This document shows, one piece after another, positions 52,996-62,278 of a DNA stretch of 64,000 nt. The notes beneath the pieces are model-generated. The model was not told the DNA's origin. It worked only from the letters and a program-made list of their open reading frames with translations, and did not search any database. Position 1 is the first letter of the stretch. Each line of letters begins with the position of its first letter. This DNA comes from Sphaerisporangium siamense (GTDB lineage Bacteria > Actinomycetota > Actinomycetes > Streptosporangiales > Streptosporangiaceae). The stretch is taken from contig NZ_JACHND010000001.1 in NCBI RefSeq assembly GCF_014205275.1, positions 4,960,001-5,024,000 of the forward strand, written 5' to 3'. The translations under genes and the position numbers were made by a program.

Positions 52996-54009
52996 ATGGA
53001 CCTGCACGACCTGTCGGGCGGCGGCGACGTCCTGTCCCGGATCGAGATCACCGCCCGCCGGGCGCTGCCCGCCTACGACCTGTCGCCGGAGGCACGGGTC
53101 GCGCTCGTCAACGTGTCGGAGAACGCCACCTTCCTGGTGGAGGACGCGGGCGCCCGCACGATCCTGCGCGTCCACCGGCTCGGCTACCACCCGCCCGAGG
53201 CGATCCTGTCCGAGCTGGACTGGCTGTCCGCGCTGCGCGACGAGGCCGGCGTGCGCATCCCCGCGGTGATCCCCGCCCGCGACGGCTCCCGCGTCGTCAC
53301 CGTCGAGGATCCCGGCGCCGCGCCCCGCAACTGCGTGATGTTCGAATGGGCGCCCGGCGCCGAGCCCCCCGAGGACCGGCTCGTCGAGCACTTCGAACCC
53401 CTCGGCGCCATCACCGCCCGCATGCACCGGCACGCCCGCGCCTGGGCCAGGCCCGCGGTGTTCACCCGGTTCCGCTGGGACGAGGACGCGGCCTTCGGCC
53501 CCGCGCCGCGGTGGGGCCGGTGGCAGGACGGCGCGGGCGTCGGCCGCGAGGCCCGCGAGGTGCTCGGCCGGCTGGAGAGCACCCTGCGCGACCGGCTCGC
53601 CCGCTACGGCAAGGGGCCCGAGCGGTTCGGGCTGATCCACGCCGACCTGCGGCTGGCCAACCTGCTCGTCGACGGCGCCGCCGGCACCACGGTCATCGAC
53701 TTCGACGACTGCGGCCTCGGCTGGTACATGTACGACCTCGGGGCCGCCGTCAGCTTCATCGAGCACCACCCCGAGGTCCCCGCCATGATCGACGCGTGGG
53801 CGCGCGGCTACCGCACCGTCCTGGACCTTCCCGAGGAGGACGAGCGCGAGATCTGGACCTTCGTCATGTTCCGCCGGCTGCTGCTCGTCGCCTGGATCGG
53901 CTCACACCCGGCGGTCGACGTCGCGCGCGAGCTCGGCGCCGGCTACACGCTGGGCAGCTGCGAGCTGGCCGAACGCTTTCTCGCCGGTTCACCGCGCCCG
54001 AGCGGATGA
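52996..54009 (+). CDS. APH family phosphotransferase (aminoglycoside/choline/homoserine kinase-like)
   Basis: This 337-residue protein kinase-like enzyme has a VNVSENATFLVED start with a conserved Lys/Arg region, the catalytic Brenner-type loop LIHADLRLANLLVD (catalytic Asp, Asn) and the metal-binding TTVIDFDDCG motif. APH relatives phosphorylate antibiotics, choline, homoserine or hydroxylysine. Its gene is divergent from an amino acid permease, so a small imported amino compound is a possible substrate; resistance cannot be excluded. The ATG follows GAGGAGGG by four bases. Confidence 0.85.
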   Translation: MDLHDLSGGGDVLSRIEITARRALPAYDLSPEARVALVNVSENATFLVEDAGARTILRVHRLGYHPPEAILSELDWLSALRDEAGVRIPAVIPARDGSRVVTVEDPGAAPRNCVMFEWAPGAEPPEDRLVEHFEPLGAITARMHRHARAWARPAVFTRFRWDEDAAFGPAPRWGRWQDGAGVGREAREVLGRLESTLRDRLARYGKGPERFGLIHADLRLANLLVDGAAGTTVIDFDDCGLGWYMYDLGAAVSFIEHHPEVPAMIDAWARGYRTVLDLPEEDEREIWTFVMFRRLLLVAWIGSHPAVDVARELGAGYTLGSCELAERFLAGSPRPSG

Positions 54010-54094
54010 CGCGCGCGCCCGCACCACGCGCGCCAGGCCCTTCCGCGCGTGATCCCGCGGTCCCCGGCCCCGAGCCCACCCCGACCGGCCCGGG

Positions 54095-54652
54095 CTACCC
54101 GCCTTCCGGCGGTAGGCCCGGCGGCGGGACAGGCGGCGGGCCGGCGGACACCTCGCACGCGGCCGGTTCCGGACCCGCCGCCGCGCAGGTCGCCGCCCCC
54201 GAGGGCGTCCTCAGCTCGACCCGCGCGCTCGTCGGCGCGGTCAGGGTGTACGTCGCCCGGCACGCCCCCGGTGGCCCGGAGCGGGGGCGCGGGCAGCCCA
54301 GGCGGACGTCCAGCGTCGTGCCGTCCCGCCACGACTCCTCGAAGTCGCGCTCGCCCTCCTCCCAGGACATCTCCCGCCGGACCGCGAGCCTGCCCGCCGG
54401 GCCCAGGGCCACCATCACCCGCACCGGCCCCGCCGCGTGCACGACGATCACCGGCGTCGTGATCGCGTAGGTCACCGTCGAGACCTCGGTGGTCCGCCGC
54501 CCGAGGTCCGCGCTGTCGTAGGACCCGAGCGCGAAGTCGTAGTCGTGCGGCAGCCGCACGGCGAACCACAACCCCAGCGCCACCACGAGCACGGCCGAGG
54601 CCGACAACAGCCCGCCCGCCGCGATCCACCCCACCCGCACGTTCCTTCGCAT
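54095..54652 (-). CDS. Hypothetical membrane-anchored protein of a two-component operon
   Basis: This 185-residue protein has one N-terminal membrane helix (IAAGGLLSASAVLVVALGLWF) and an extracytoplasmic domain of about 110 residues with four Cys, ending in a Pro-rich tail (PPPVPPPGLPPEGG). No family is recognised. It is the third gene of the histidine kinase/regulator operon, 20 bases after the regulator, so it may modulate or be controlled by that system. Confidence 0.65.
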   Translation of the reverse strand: MRRNVRVGWIAAGGLLSASAVLVVALGLWFAVRLPHDYDFALGSYDSADLGRRTTEVSTVTYAITTPVIVVHAAGPVRVMVALGPAGRLAVRREMSWEEGERDFEESWRDGTTLDVRLGCPRPRSGPPGACRATYTLTAPTSARVELRTPSGAATCAAAGPEPAACEVSAGPPPVPPPGLPPEGG

Positions 54653-54672
54653 CCCGTCGCGCCTTCCGTCCT

Positions 54673-55314
54673 TCAGATCTTCAGGAAGCGCAGGACGGCC
54701 AGCACCCGGCGGTGGTCCTTGTCCGCGCCGGAGAGTTCCAGCTTGGCGAAGATGTTGTTGATGTGCTTGCCCACCGCCCCCTCGGAGACGACCAGGGCGT
54801 CGGCGATGCCGGTGTTGGACCGGCCCTCGGCGATCAGCGCGAGCACCTCGTGCTCGCGCGGGGTGAGCCGGTCCAGCGGGTCGCTGTGCCGGCGGACGAG
54901 GAGCTGCGCGACCACCTCGGGGTCCAGCGCCGTGCCGCCCGCCGCCACGCGGCGCAGCGCGTCCAGGAACTCCGCGACGTCGGCGACGCGGTCCTTCAGC
55001 AGGTACCCGATGCCGCTGGTCTCCGTCGACAGCAACTGGGTGGCGTAACGCTCCTCCACGTACTGCGACAGCACCACGATGGGCAGGCCCGCCCGCCGGC
55101 GGCGCAGGGCGAGCGCCGCGCGGAGCCCCTCGTCGCTGTGCCCCGGCGGCATGCGCACGTCGGTGACGACCAGGTCGGGGGTGTGCTCGTCGCAGGCGCG
55201 CAGCAGCGCCTCGGCGTCGCCCACGGCCGCCACGACCTCCATGCCCGCCGAGCCGAGCATCCAGACGAGCCCCTCCCGCAGCAGCACCGAGTCCTCGGCG
55301 AGCACTACACGCAC
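54673..55314 (-). CDS. NarL/LuxR family response regulator
   Basis: This 213-residue regulator starts VRVVLAEDSVLLREGLVWML and has a receiver with LVVTDVRMPPGHSDEGLRAA and a Lys in YLLKDRVAD, then a LuxR DNA-binding domain (LTPREHEVLALIAEGRSNTGIADALVVSEGAVGKHI pattern). It overlaps the upstream kinase gene by 10 bases. It likely activates genes in this operon or elsewhere after phosphorylation by that kinase. Confidence 0.94.
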   Translation of the reverse strand: MRVVLAEDSVLLREGLVWMLGSAGMEVVAAVGDAEALLRACDEHTPDLVVTDVRMPPGHSDEGLRAALALRRRRAGLPIVVLSQYVEERYATQLLSTETSGIGYLLKDRVADVAEFLDALRRVAAGGTALDPEVVAQLLVRRHSDPLDRLTPREHEVLALIAEGRSNTGIADALVVSEGAVGKHINNIFAKLELSGADKDHRRVLAVLRFLKI

Positions 55315-56543
55315 GGCATCTCCACGCTGATCGTCGTCGGCCCGCCCGGCGGGCTGTCGAGCTTCAGTGTGCCGTCGACCGAGCCCACCCGCTGCGCCAG
55401 CCCGCGCAGGCCCGTCCCGCCGCCGGGGTCGGCGCCGCCGCGGCCGTCGTCGTGTACCACCACCCGCAGCAGGTCGCCCTCCCGGGCCACGACCACCTCG
55501 GCGGTGGTGGCGCGGGCGTGCTTGGCGACGTTCACGAGCGCCTCCGACACCACGAAGAACGCCACCGCCTCGATCGTGGGGGAGACGCGCCGGGGCACGT
55601 CCACCCGCAGCCGCACCGGCAGCGCCGCGCGCGCGGCCAGGCCGGACAGCGCGGCGTCCAGACCCTCGTCGGTGAGCACGGCGGGGTGCAGGCCGCGCAC
55701 CAGGTCGCGCAGCTCCTTCAACGCCTGCTTGGCCTCGTCGTGCGCCTGGGCGATCATCTCCTTGGCCGGGAGCGGCAGCTCGCCGAACGTGGCGCGCGCC
55801 ATGCCGAGCTTCATCGCCAGCGACACCAGCCGCTGCTGCGCCCCGTCGTGCAGGTCGCGTTCGATGCGCCGGCGCTCGGCGTCCGCCGCGTCGATCACCT
55901 CGGCCCGGCTCTCGCGCAGCGACTCCACCCGCTCGGCGAGCTGGTCGCTGACGCTCGGCCCGAGCAGCGCCTCACCCGCGATCACGTCCAGGGACGACAC
56001 CCCCTGCGCCAGCCACGGGCCCGCCACCAGCAGCGCCGCGGAGAGCAGCGCGAACGGCACGCCGCGCCAGCCGCCGCCGAGCACCCAGAACTGCACGGCC
56101 AGCGCGCCCGTCACCAGGGCCCCCGACCAGGTCACGATCACCCCGGCGCACCCCACCACGCTGATCAGCGGGGACGCCAGGTGGTAGGCGACCTGGCGCC
56201 ACAGCGACGCCGAGCGGGTCCTGCGCAGCAGGCGCATCGCGACGTTACCCTTGAGCCTGCGCCGGGGCACCGGCGGGATCTCCACGTCCAGGAACGCCGC
56301 GAACCTCAGGCGCTGCAGGCGCGTGAGCAGCGGCACGAGCCAGAACAGCAGCAGCGCGCCCGCCACCGGCACCGCCACCGTCCACACGAAGATCACCGAC
56401 AGGGCGGTGATCGCGACGATCAGCAGGCCCGCCAGCAGCCCCAGCGGAACGCCGGTCACGACGTGGAACATGCGCAGCCAGCTCCGCGCGGACCAGTGCC
56501 CGCGGACCCGGTCCCAGGGGCTCCTCACCTCGGCGACGGTCAT
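55305..56543 (-). CDS. NarL-type sensor histidine kinase (HisKA_3)
   Basis: This 412-residue kinase has an N-terminal membrane domain with two pairs of helices (GVPLGLLAGLLIVAITALSVIFVW, VAGALLLFWLVPLL, LISVVGCAGVIVTWSGALV, FALLSAALLVAGPWLAQGV). The dimerisation region is RRRIERDLHDGAQQRLVSLAM with the phospho-His in DLHD, followed by a HATPase with VVSEALVNVAKHA, DDGRGGADPGGG and GLRGLAQRV. This resembles the LiaS/DesK-like kinases that sense membrane stress. It is the first gene of the three-gene operon. Confidence 0.92.
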   Translation of the reverse strand: MTVAEVRSPWDRVRGHWSARSWLRMFHVVTGVPLGLLAGLLIVAITALSVIFVWTVAVPVAGALLLFWLVPLLTRLQRLRFAAFLDVEIPPVPRRRLKGNVAMRLLRRTRSASLWRQVAYHLASPLISVVGCAGVIVTWSGALVTGALAVQFWVLGGGWRGVPFALLSAALLVAGPWLAQGVSSLDVIAGEALLGPSVSDQLAERVESLRESRAEVIDAADAERRRIERDLHDGAQQRLVSLAMKLGMARATFGELPLPAKEMIAQAHDEAKQALKELRDLVRGLHPAVLTDEGLDAALSGLAARAALPVRLRVDVPRRVSPTIEAVAFFVVSEALVNVAKHARATTAEVVVAREGDLLRVVVHDDGRGGADPGGGTGLRGLAQRVGSVDGTLKLDSPPGGPTTISVEMPCV

Positions 56544-56831
56544 GTTCCAACCGTAGGGATAACGCGACCACCACCGACATGGTCATAACCCCCCTCCCCA
56601 AGGTGAGGAAAACCCCCGCCCCGCCCTCCCGCCCGTCCCATTCCGGCGTCGCCCGCGCCGTGGACGCTGTGGTTCGCGAGGGTTCTGCTGCTTTCGGTGT
56701 GGGGGTTGCTACGGAAAGTTATGCACATCTACGCGATCACCATTCGAAGTCACTACGTAATGTGATAACCATGTGACGGCATGCGATCGGCAAACGGGCG
56801 GACGTCCCCTGTCAGAAAGTGGTCGTACAAG
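56544..56831. other. Intergenic divergent region
   Basis: Between the kinase operon and the DUF4239 gene. AT-rich DNA at 56705-56775 (GTTATGCAC, CGTAATGTGATAACC) probably carries promoters. An ATG at 56781 could extend the next gene by 17 residues. Confidence 0.4.
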
Positions 56832-57605
56832 ATGATGATCCTGGTCAGCGTACTCGCGGTGCTCTGCGCGGTCGGCGTGGTGGTCGTGGCCGCGTTTCTC
56901 TTCCGCCGGTTCGTCAAAGGCACGGACGACCTCGCCCCCAACGGCCCCTCGTCCGGGCACGCCGGGTCCATGCTGTCGTCGCTGTTCCTCCTGGTGTTCG
57001 CCATCGCGATCGTCGTGCCGTGGAGCACGGCCGACGCCGCGCGGCACAACACCTACGCCGAAAGCCAGGCCGCCGTCGAGAGCTATTGGTCCGCCGCCCG
57101 CGTTCCCGCGCCCGCCGGCCCCCGGCTACGGCAGCAACTGCGCGACTACGTCGACTTCGTGGTGCGCACGGAATGGCCGCTCATGGCGTCGGGCGGCCTC
57201 AGCCAAGAGGGGGCCTCGCGCCTTGAGGCCCTGCGCACCCAGGTGACGGGCCTGGTGCTCAGCGACGAGGACGCCAAGGCGGCGAGAGGCGAACTTCTCG
57301 ATGAGATGCGCGACCTGTCCGCGGCCCGCCGCCAGCGCGCGGCGGACGCCGGGGCCAAGCCTCCCGCGGGCGTGCTGCCGCTGGCCGTCTGCACCGGGGT
57401 GATCGTCATCCTCTTCCCGTTCCTGGCGGGGGCGCGTCCCCGGGGCAAGACGCTGGTGCCGCTGTCCCTCATGGCGGGGCTGCTCGGGCTCGGCATCTTC
57501 CTGGCCTGGCAGATCTCGCACGTCTTCGCCAGCGGCCTGTCGGTCGGGCCGGAGGCCTACGAGGCCGCGCTGACCGAGATGCGACGCCTTTCCTGGAGCG
57601 GGTGA
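56832..57605 (+). CDS. DUF4239-like membrane protein
   Basis: This 257-residue protein has four predicted membrane segments: two near the N-terminus (MMILVSVLAVLCAVGVVVVA and LSSLFLLVFAIAIVVPW) and two near the C-terminus. A long extracytoplasmic or cytoplasmic helical loop of about 100 residues (ADAARHNTYAESQAAVESYW, then LRQQLRDYVDFVVRTEWPLM) lies between. This is the DUF4239 (bestrophin-like) plan. The ATG at 56832 directly precedes the first helix; 56781 is an alternative. Function unknown. It is coupled to the Pro-rich gene by a GTGA overlap. Confidence 0.8.
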   Translation: MMILVSVLAVLCAVGVVVVAAFLFRRFVKGTDDLAPNGPSSGHAGSMLSSLFLLVFAIAIVVPWSTADAARHNTYAESQAAVESYWSAARVPAPAGPRLRQQLRDYVDFVVRTEWPLMASGGLSQEGASRLEALRTQVTGLVLSDEDAKAARGELLDEMRDLSAARRQRAADAGAKPPAGVLPLAVCTGVIVILFPFLAGARPRGKTLVPLSLMAGLLGLGIFLAWQISHVFASGLSVGPEAYEAALTEMRRLSWSG

Positions 57606-58390
57606 CCGTGCCGACCTCCCGTGTGACCGCGCTGGTCACGGCCATCTCCCTGACTCCCTTGGTCCCCCTGCAGGCCCAGCCGTCCCCGCCGGAGGACAGG
57701 ACGGCCGAGGCGGCCATGGTCGGCGACCATGACGGCGGCGCGGCCGGGGCGAGGCGCCGGCGGGCCGTGGTCGATTCCGCGGTCGATCTCGACGCCTCCG
57801 TCGGCGGGCTCCTCTCGGTGTGCCTGGACGTCGACCTGCTGGTCAGCCTGCGGGCCGGGCTCAGCGTCGGGGGCCCGCCCATCTGCCACGAGGCCCGCCC
57901 GCCCGCCGAACCGGCTCCCGTCCCGCCGCCGCCCGAGCCGCCGCCCGCCCCCTCCCCGGCCCCGCCCGCGTCACCCACCCCGCCTCCCTCCGCTCCACCG
58001 GCGCCGACGAGGCCGCCCGCGCCCCCGGCCGGGCCGCCCACCCGGCCGCCCGCGCCGCCCACGAGGCCGCCTGCTCCGGACCCGGGCGTCACCCCGACGC
58101 GCGGCCCGGTGCCGCCGCCCGTCCCGCCGCCCACGTCGCCGGGACGGCCGCCGCTCGCGCAGGGTTCGGTCGTCCCGCCCTCGTCCGAGCCCACGGCCGC
58201 GCCGACGCTGCCGCCCGCGCGGCCCGTGCCCACCCCGTCGCTGGCCTCGCCCACTGCCGAGGTGCGCAGGGCCCGGGCGCACATGCGGGCGCCCCGCCGC
58301 CCCCAGCCGCTGGGCACGGTCATGGTCGTGATCGTCCTGTCACTGATCATCGCCGTGATGGCGGGCGCGGCCTTCGCCGCGATCCGCTAG
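57602..58390 (+). CDS. Proline-rich membrane-anchored hypothetical protein
   Basis: This 262-residue protein has an N-terminal hydrophobic segment (VTALVTAISLTPLVPLQA), an Asp/Val-rich region with two Cys, a Pro/Ala/Thr-rich linker of about 125 residues (residues 100-225) and a C-terminal membrane helix (VMVVIVLSLIIAVMAGAAFAA). Such Pro-rich spans usually cross the peptidoglycan. The GTG at 57602 overlaps the DUF4239 stop; another GTG is at 57608. I know no family; the linker makes other homology unreliable. Confidence 0.65.
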   Translation: MTVPTSRVTALVTAISLTPLVPLQAQPSPPEDRTAEAAMVGDHDGGAAGARRRRAVVDSAVDLDASVGGLLSVCLDVDLLVSLRAGLSVGGPPICHEARPPAEPAPVPPPPEPPPAPSPAPPASPTPPPSAPPAPTRPPAPPAGPPTRPPAPPTRPPAPDPGVTPTRGPVPPPVPPPTSPGRPPLAQGSVVPPSSEPTAAPTLPPARPVPTPSLASPTAEVRRARAHMRAPRRPQPLGTVMVVIVLSLIIAVMAGAAFAAIR

Positions 58391-58407
58391 GCCGAACGCG
58401 CGAAAGA

Positions 58408-58436
58408 CGGCTGCGGGGCGCGCCACCCCGCAGCCG
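58408..58436. terminator. Bidirectional hairpin terminator
   Basis: CGGCTGCGGGG and its complement make an 11-bp perfect stem with a seven-base loop between the convergent Pro-rich and TIGR03118-like genes. Confidence 0.8.
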
Positions 58437-58480
58437 ACCTCCGCTCATTCGGGCAGGTCGCCTCCTTTCGTCAGGGAGAG

Positions 58481-59680
58481 TCAGTAGGAGTGGGAGTCGC
58501 CGGTCGGCGACGCCGACGGGGACGGCGAGGAGGACGGGCCCGGCGAGGCCGTCGGGCTTGGGGAGCCGGTGGCCGCGCCGGCGGGCATGATCAGGCCGAC
58601 CAGCCCGTGCCGGGCCTTCTGGATCCCGGCGGAGTACCACACGGCGTTCTCGCCGCCGCTCGCCGCGGTGCCGGGCTCCAGGTCCCACAGGCCCTCGATC
58701 GCGATGGGCCTGCCGTCGGCCTTGCGCAGCGGCCCGAGGTGGCGCCCGTTCCGGTAGGCGTTGATCCAGCCGTCGCCGAAGTTGCCCACGAGCAGCGCCC
58801 CGGCGTAGGCGCCGAAGGCCCGCGGGGCCTTGATCATGGCCCACGGCGCGTTGAGCGCGCCCCGGGCGGCGACGCGGCCGAGGAGCCGGCCCGTCGCGGA
58901 GAAGCGGCTGACGAACCCGGAGCCCTTGCCGGCGACGGACCCGCCGGTCGCGGGGTCGCGCTTGGCGAACGCGACGTAGACGGCGTTGCCGACGACCTCC
59001 ACGTTGAACGCCGAGTACGACGACGGCAGCCCCCGGTCGCGGAACGCCCACCTCGGCAGCCGCACCCGGCGGAAGTCGTCGTCGAACACGTCGACGCGGT
59101 TGTGGGCGAAGTCGGCGGCCAGCAGGAAGTTGCCCCGGTTCGTCGGCATCAGCGCCAGGCCCTTGTAGTCGGCGTGCCTGGTGAAGGCCGCGATGATCGC
59201 GCTTCCCGGGCTGACCTCGGCGTTCCACCCGGTGATGGCGCCGCTCGGGCTGGCGAAGACGAACGTGGCGGGGCCGCTCACGCCCTTGCTGCTGATCGGG
59301 AAGTCCCCGGTGGGGTTGAAGATCTGGCCCGTCGGCGACCCGCCCGGGATGGCGACCTCGGTCTTCTCCTTGGTGAGCCCGCCGGCCCCGCCCGAGTACA
59401 CGGTGGCGGAGCCGGTTCCGGCGTTGGAGACCCACAGGGTCTTGCCCATCGCCAGGCCCCAGGGGTTGACCAGCTTCGGATCGGTGACGTCCGCCTTTCC
59501 GGCGAGGTCCGATATCAGGGGAAGGTCGGTGAACCGCGTGGAGTGCGCGGTGACGCTCTTGGCGTGCTCCGCCGAGCGGGTGGACCGCGCGGAGGACGCG
59601 GATGTGGCGTGCGCGGGGATCGTGCCGGACAGGCCCAGGACGAGCGCCGCAGCGCAGAGTGTGACGATGCGTGGCCGCAT
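58481..59680 (-). CDS. Secreted TIGR03118-like beta-propeller protein
   Basis: This 399-residue protein has a signal peptide (IVTLCAAALVLGLSGTIPAHA). The body shows LVNPWGLAMGKTLWVSNAGTG, FVFASPSGAITGWN, GLALMPTNRGNFLLAADFAH and ALLVGNFGDGWINAY repeats. These match the TIGR03118 family, predicted beta-propellers of unknown role. It ends in a Ser/Pro-rich tail (about 25 residues), possibly for surface association. The gene is alone and convergent with the proline-rich gene. Confidence 0.85.
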   Translation of the reverse strand: MRPRIVTLCAAALVLGLSGTIPAHATSASSARSTRSAEHAKSVTAHSTRFTDLPLISDLAGKADVTDPKLVNPWGLAMGKTLWVSNAGTGSATVYSGGAGGLTKEKTEVAIPGGSPTGQIFNPTGDFPISSKGVSGPATFVFASPSGAITGWNAEVSPGSAIIAAFTRHADYKGLALMPTNRGNFLLAADFAHNRVDVFDDDFRRVRLPRWAFRDRGLPSSYSAFNVEVVGNAVYVAFAKRDPATGGSVAGKGSGFVSRFSATGRLLGRVAARGALNAPWAMIKAPRAFGAYAGALLVGNFGDGWINAYRNGRHLGPLRKADGRPIAIEGLWDLEPGTAASGGENAVWYSAGIQKARHGLVGLIMPAGAATGSPSPTASPGPSSSPSPSASPTGDSHSY

Positions 59681-59857
59681 CGAGGCCTCCTATGTCGTCT
59701 GCAGGTGCGTACGGACGGAGGTACGCGGTCCCGGCGGAGCCGGTTCAGGTGATTTCGCGCGGCGGCGCGGGGGGAGGGGAAGGAGATGAGGCATGAAACG
59801 CGCCTGCCGGGACAGTGAGGGGGCGACCGGGGACCTTCACCAGTGGGGGACGAGACG

Positions 59858-61360
59858 ATGGGACAGCAGGTAGCCAAGGAGCGGTTCTCCGAGGACGAGT
59901 ACGCGCGCTTCGGCCGCCGCCTCGAAGACTGCCTGGTCGCGCTGCGTGAGCTGCTGGACAGGCCCGGGTTCGGCGCGGGCCCGGCCAGTGTGGGCGCCGA
60001 GCTGGAGCTCTTCCTGATCGACGAGAGCGGCCGGCCGCTGCGCCGCAACAAGGAGGTGCGCGAGTCGGCGGGCGACGAGCGGGTGGTGCTGGAGCTCGGC
60101 AGCTTCAACCTGGAGGTCAACCTGACCCCGCTGCCGCTGGCCGGACGCCCGTTCTCGGCGATGGAGGACGAGGCGCGCCTGCTGGTCGGCCTGGTGGACG
60201 AGGCCGCCCGGACGCACGGCGGGCGGGTGGTGCCGATCGGCATCCTGCCGACGCTGAGCGAGTTCGACTTCACCCGCGACGCCATCAGCGACGAGGTGCG
60301 CTACCGGGCGCTCAGCCGGGGCATGCGGCGGGTCAGGGACGAGCCGTACCGGGTGCGGATCGACGGGGCCGAGCGGCTGGACCTGGAGGTCGAGGACGTC
60401 ATCCTCGAAAGCGCCAACACCTCCTGGCAGGTGCACCTGCGCACCTCTCCCGGCGATTTCGCCCGCGTCCACAACGCCGCGCAGCTCGCGATCGGCCCGG
60501 TGCTGGCGGTCAGCGGCAACTCCCCGTCCTTCCTCGGCCGCGAGCTGTGGGAGGAGACGCGGATCGCGCTGTTCGAGGCGTCGGCCGACGACCGGGACGC
60601 CGAGCGGCCCTGGCGCGTGGCGGGCCGGGTCAGCTTCGGCTCGGGGTGGGTGCGCAGCGGCGCCGAGGAGTTGTTCGAGCAGAGCGTGCGCGAGTACGAG
60701 CCGGTCATGCCGGTGACCAGCGACGAGGACCCGCTGGCGGTCGTCCGCGCGGGCGGGGTGCCCGGCCTGGCCGAGCTGCGGCTGCACCAGGGCACGGTGT
60801 GGCAGTGGAACCGTCCCGTCTACGACCCCGCGGACGGCGGCCACCTGCGCGTCGAGCTGCGCGCGCTGCCGGCCGGGCCGACGTGCGCGGACATGGCGGC
60901 CAACGCGGCGTTCCTGCTCGGCCTGGTCGCGGCGTCGGCCGCGAACCCCGGCTGGATCGAGGACTTCCCGTTCGCCGACGCCTACCGCAACTTCTACCGC
61001 GCGGCGCGCGGCGGCCTGGACGCCGTGCTGGCCTGGCCGGGCCGGTCCGGGCCCGCCCCGGCGTCCGAGCTGGTGCTCGACCTGCTGCCGATGGCCCACG
61101 AGGGGCTGCTCGGGGTCGGGGTGGAGGAGGACGAGGCGCGCGAACGCCTGGCGGTCATCCGCGAGCGCGTGCGCGCGGGCCGCACCGGGGCGGTCTGGCA
61201 GCGGCGCGCGCTGGCCGCGCTGGGGGAGGAGCCGAACGCGCGGGCGGCCATGCTGGCGCGCTACCGCGAGCTGGCCCACGGCGGCGAGCCCGTGCACACC
61301 TGGCCGGACATGGAGCCCCTGAGCATGGTCGCCGCCGAGACGGCGCGGCCTGCCCTCTAG
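59858..61360 (+). CDS. GCS2-family glutamate-cysteine ligase-like protein
   Basis: This 500-residue protein belongs to the carboxylate-amine ligase family GCS2 (PF04107 type): VGAELELFLIDESG near the start, VVLELGSFNLEVNLTPLPL, GILPTLSEFDFT, SWQVHLRTSPGDF and HLRVELRALPAGPTCADMAA. Such enzymes join glutamate to cysteine or other amines through ATP. Actinomycetes use mycothiol and not glutathione, so a different amine substrate, as in EgtA or related ligases, is possible. The ATG at 59858 follows GGGGGA by seven bases. Confidence 0.85.
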   Translation: MGQQVAKERFSEDEYARFGRRLEDCLVALRELLDRPGFGAGPASVGAELELFLIDESGRPLRRNKEVRESAGDERVVLELGSFNLEVNLTPLPLAGRPFSAMEDEARLLVGLVDEAARTHGGRVVPIGILPTLSEFDFTRDAISDEVRYRALSRGMRRVRDEPYRVRIDGAERLDLEVEDVILESANTSWQVHLRTSPGDFARVHNAAQLAIGPVLAVSGNSPSFLGRELWEETRIALFEASADDRDAERPWRVAGRVSFGSGWVRSGAEELFEQSVREYEPVMPVTSDEDPLAVVRAGGVPGLAELRLHQGTVWQWNRPVYDPADGGHLRVELRALPAGPTCADMAANAAFLLGLVAASAANPGWIEDFPFADAYRNFYRAARGGLDAVLAWPGRSGPAPASELVLDLLPMAHEGLLGVGVEEDEARERLAVIRERVRAGRTGAVWQRRALAALGEEPNARAAMLARYRELAHGGEPVHTWPDMEPLSMVAAETARPAL

Positions 61361-61430
61361 GGGCGGTCCGGGCCGTGGACGGAGAACCGGAGACCGTGCG
61401 GAGACGGTCCCGCGGTGGTGGTCGCGGCGT

Positions 61431-62270
61431 CTATTCGGGGTCGACGCCGGTGAGGGAGCTTCCGTAGCTGAGCGCGACGAGCTGGGCGACCGCGCTGTGC
61501 GCGCCGATGGGGTCGGAGCAGCCCGCGCCCACGGACTCGGCCGCCTTGGTGATCTTGTGCGGGTCGACCTCCGGGCCGATCAGGAAGGGGGCGAGCGCCA
61601 GGCGGGAGGCGCCGATGTTGCGCAGCCGCTGGGCGGCGTCCCCGACGCCGGGGGAGGCGTCCAGCGAGGCGGCCACCACGGGCAGCGTGAGCCGCGCCGC
61701 CAGCAGGACCACCGTGGCGTCGGCGGCGCGGACGGCCTCGGGACCGCCGACCGTGGCCACGATGATGCCGTCCACCGGGGCGGCGATGTTGAACAGGCGC
61801 ATGCGGTCGGCGCGGGCCAGCCCGCTCTCGGAGAGCTTGACGTGCAGGGCCTCGGCGAGCAGCGGGTGCGGCCCGAGAGGGTCGGCGATCGTCGTCACGA
61901 CGTCGCTCTCGGCGACGGCCTCCCGTACGGCGCGGTAGACCTGCTGGTGCGGGCCGGTGACCAGGGGGACGACGATGGCGGCCGGTGCTCCGGCGGGCCG
62001 TTCGGCGGCGCATTCGGTGAGCGTCTCGGCCAGGCTGGCCTTGGAGTCGCCCAGGTTGACCAGGCGCACGTCGAGCTGCGGGTGATCGACGCTGACGATG
62101 GTCTTGACGGCCGTCGCGACGTCGCCGCCGATGCCGGGCGCGGCCAGCACCAGGGCGGGCGCGTCCGGAGGCAGGTGCGCGGGCACCGGGCGCCGGTGCC
62201 TGCCGGAGCTGGTCCGGAACGAGCGTTCGCGGACCGGGAGCTCCTGTGGGACGTGGTGGCCATCGTTCAC
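61431..62270 (-). CDS. CbiX/sirohydrochlorin chelatase family protein
   Basis: This 279-residue protein has two half-domains of the chelatase fold: PALVLAAPGIGGDVATAVKT (residues about 36-55) and DGIIVATVGGPEAVRAAD (about 165), with LVTGPHQQVYRAVREAV and ALAPFLIGPEVDPHKI. Members insert cobalt, nickel or iron into sirohydrochlorin. His is replaced at the first 'HG' position (APG in place of A.HG), so activity is uncertain. The GTG has no ribosome binding site but a possible promoter lies directly upstream, suggesting a leaderless mRNA. Confidence 0.75.
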   Translation of the reverse strand: MNDGHHVPQELPVRERSFRTSSGRHRRPVPAHLPPDAPALVLAAPGIGGDVATAVKTIVSVDHPQLDVRLVNLGDSKASLAETLTECAAERPAGAPAAIVVPLVTGPHQQVYRAVREAVAESDVVTTIADPLGPHPLLAEALHVKLSESGLARADRMRLFNIAAPVDGIIVATVGGPEAVRAADATVVLLAARLTLPVVAASLDASPGVGDAAQRLRNIGASRLALAPFLIGPEVDPHKITKAAESVGAGCSDPIGAHSAVAQLVALSYGSSLTGVDPE

Positions 62271-62278
62271 ATCGGCGG

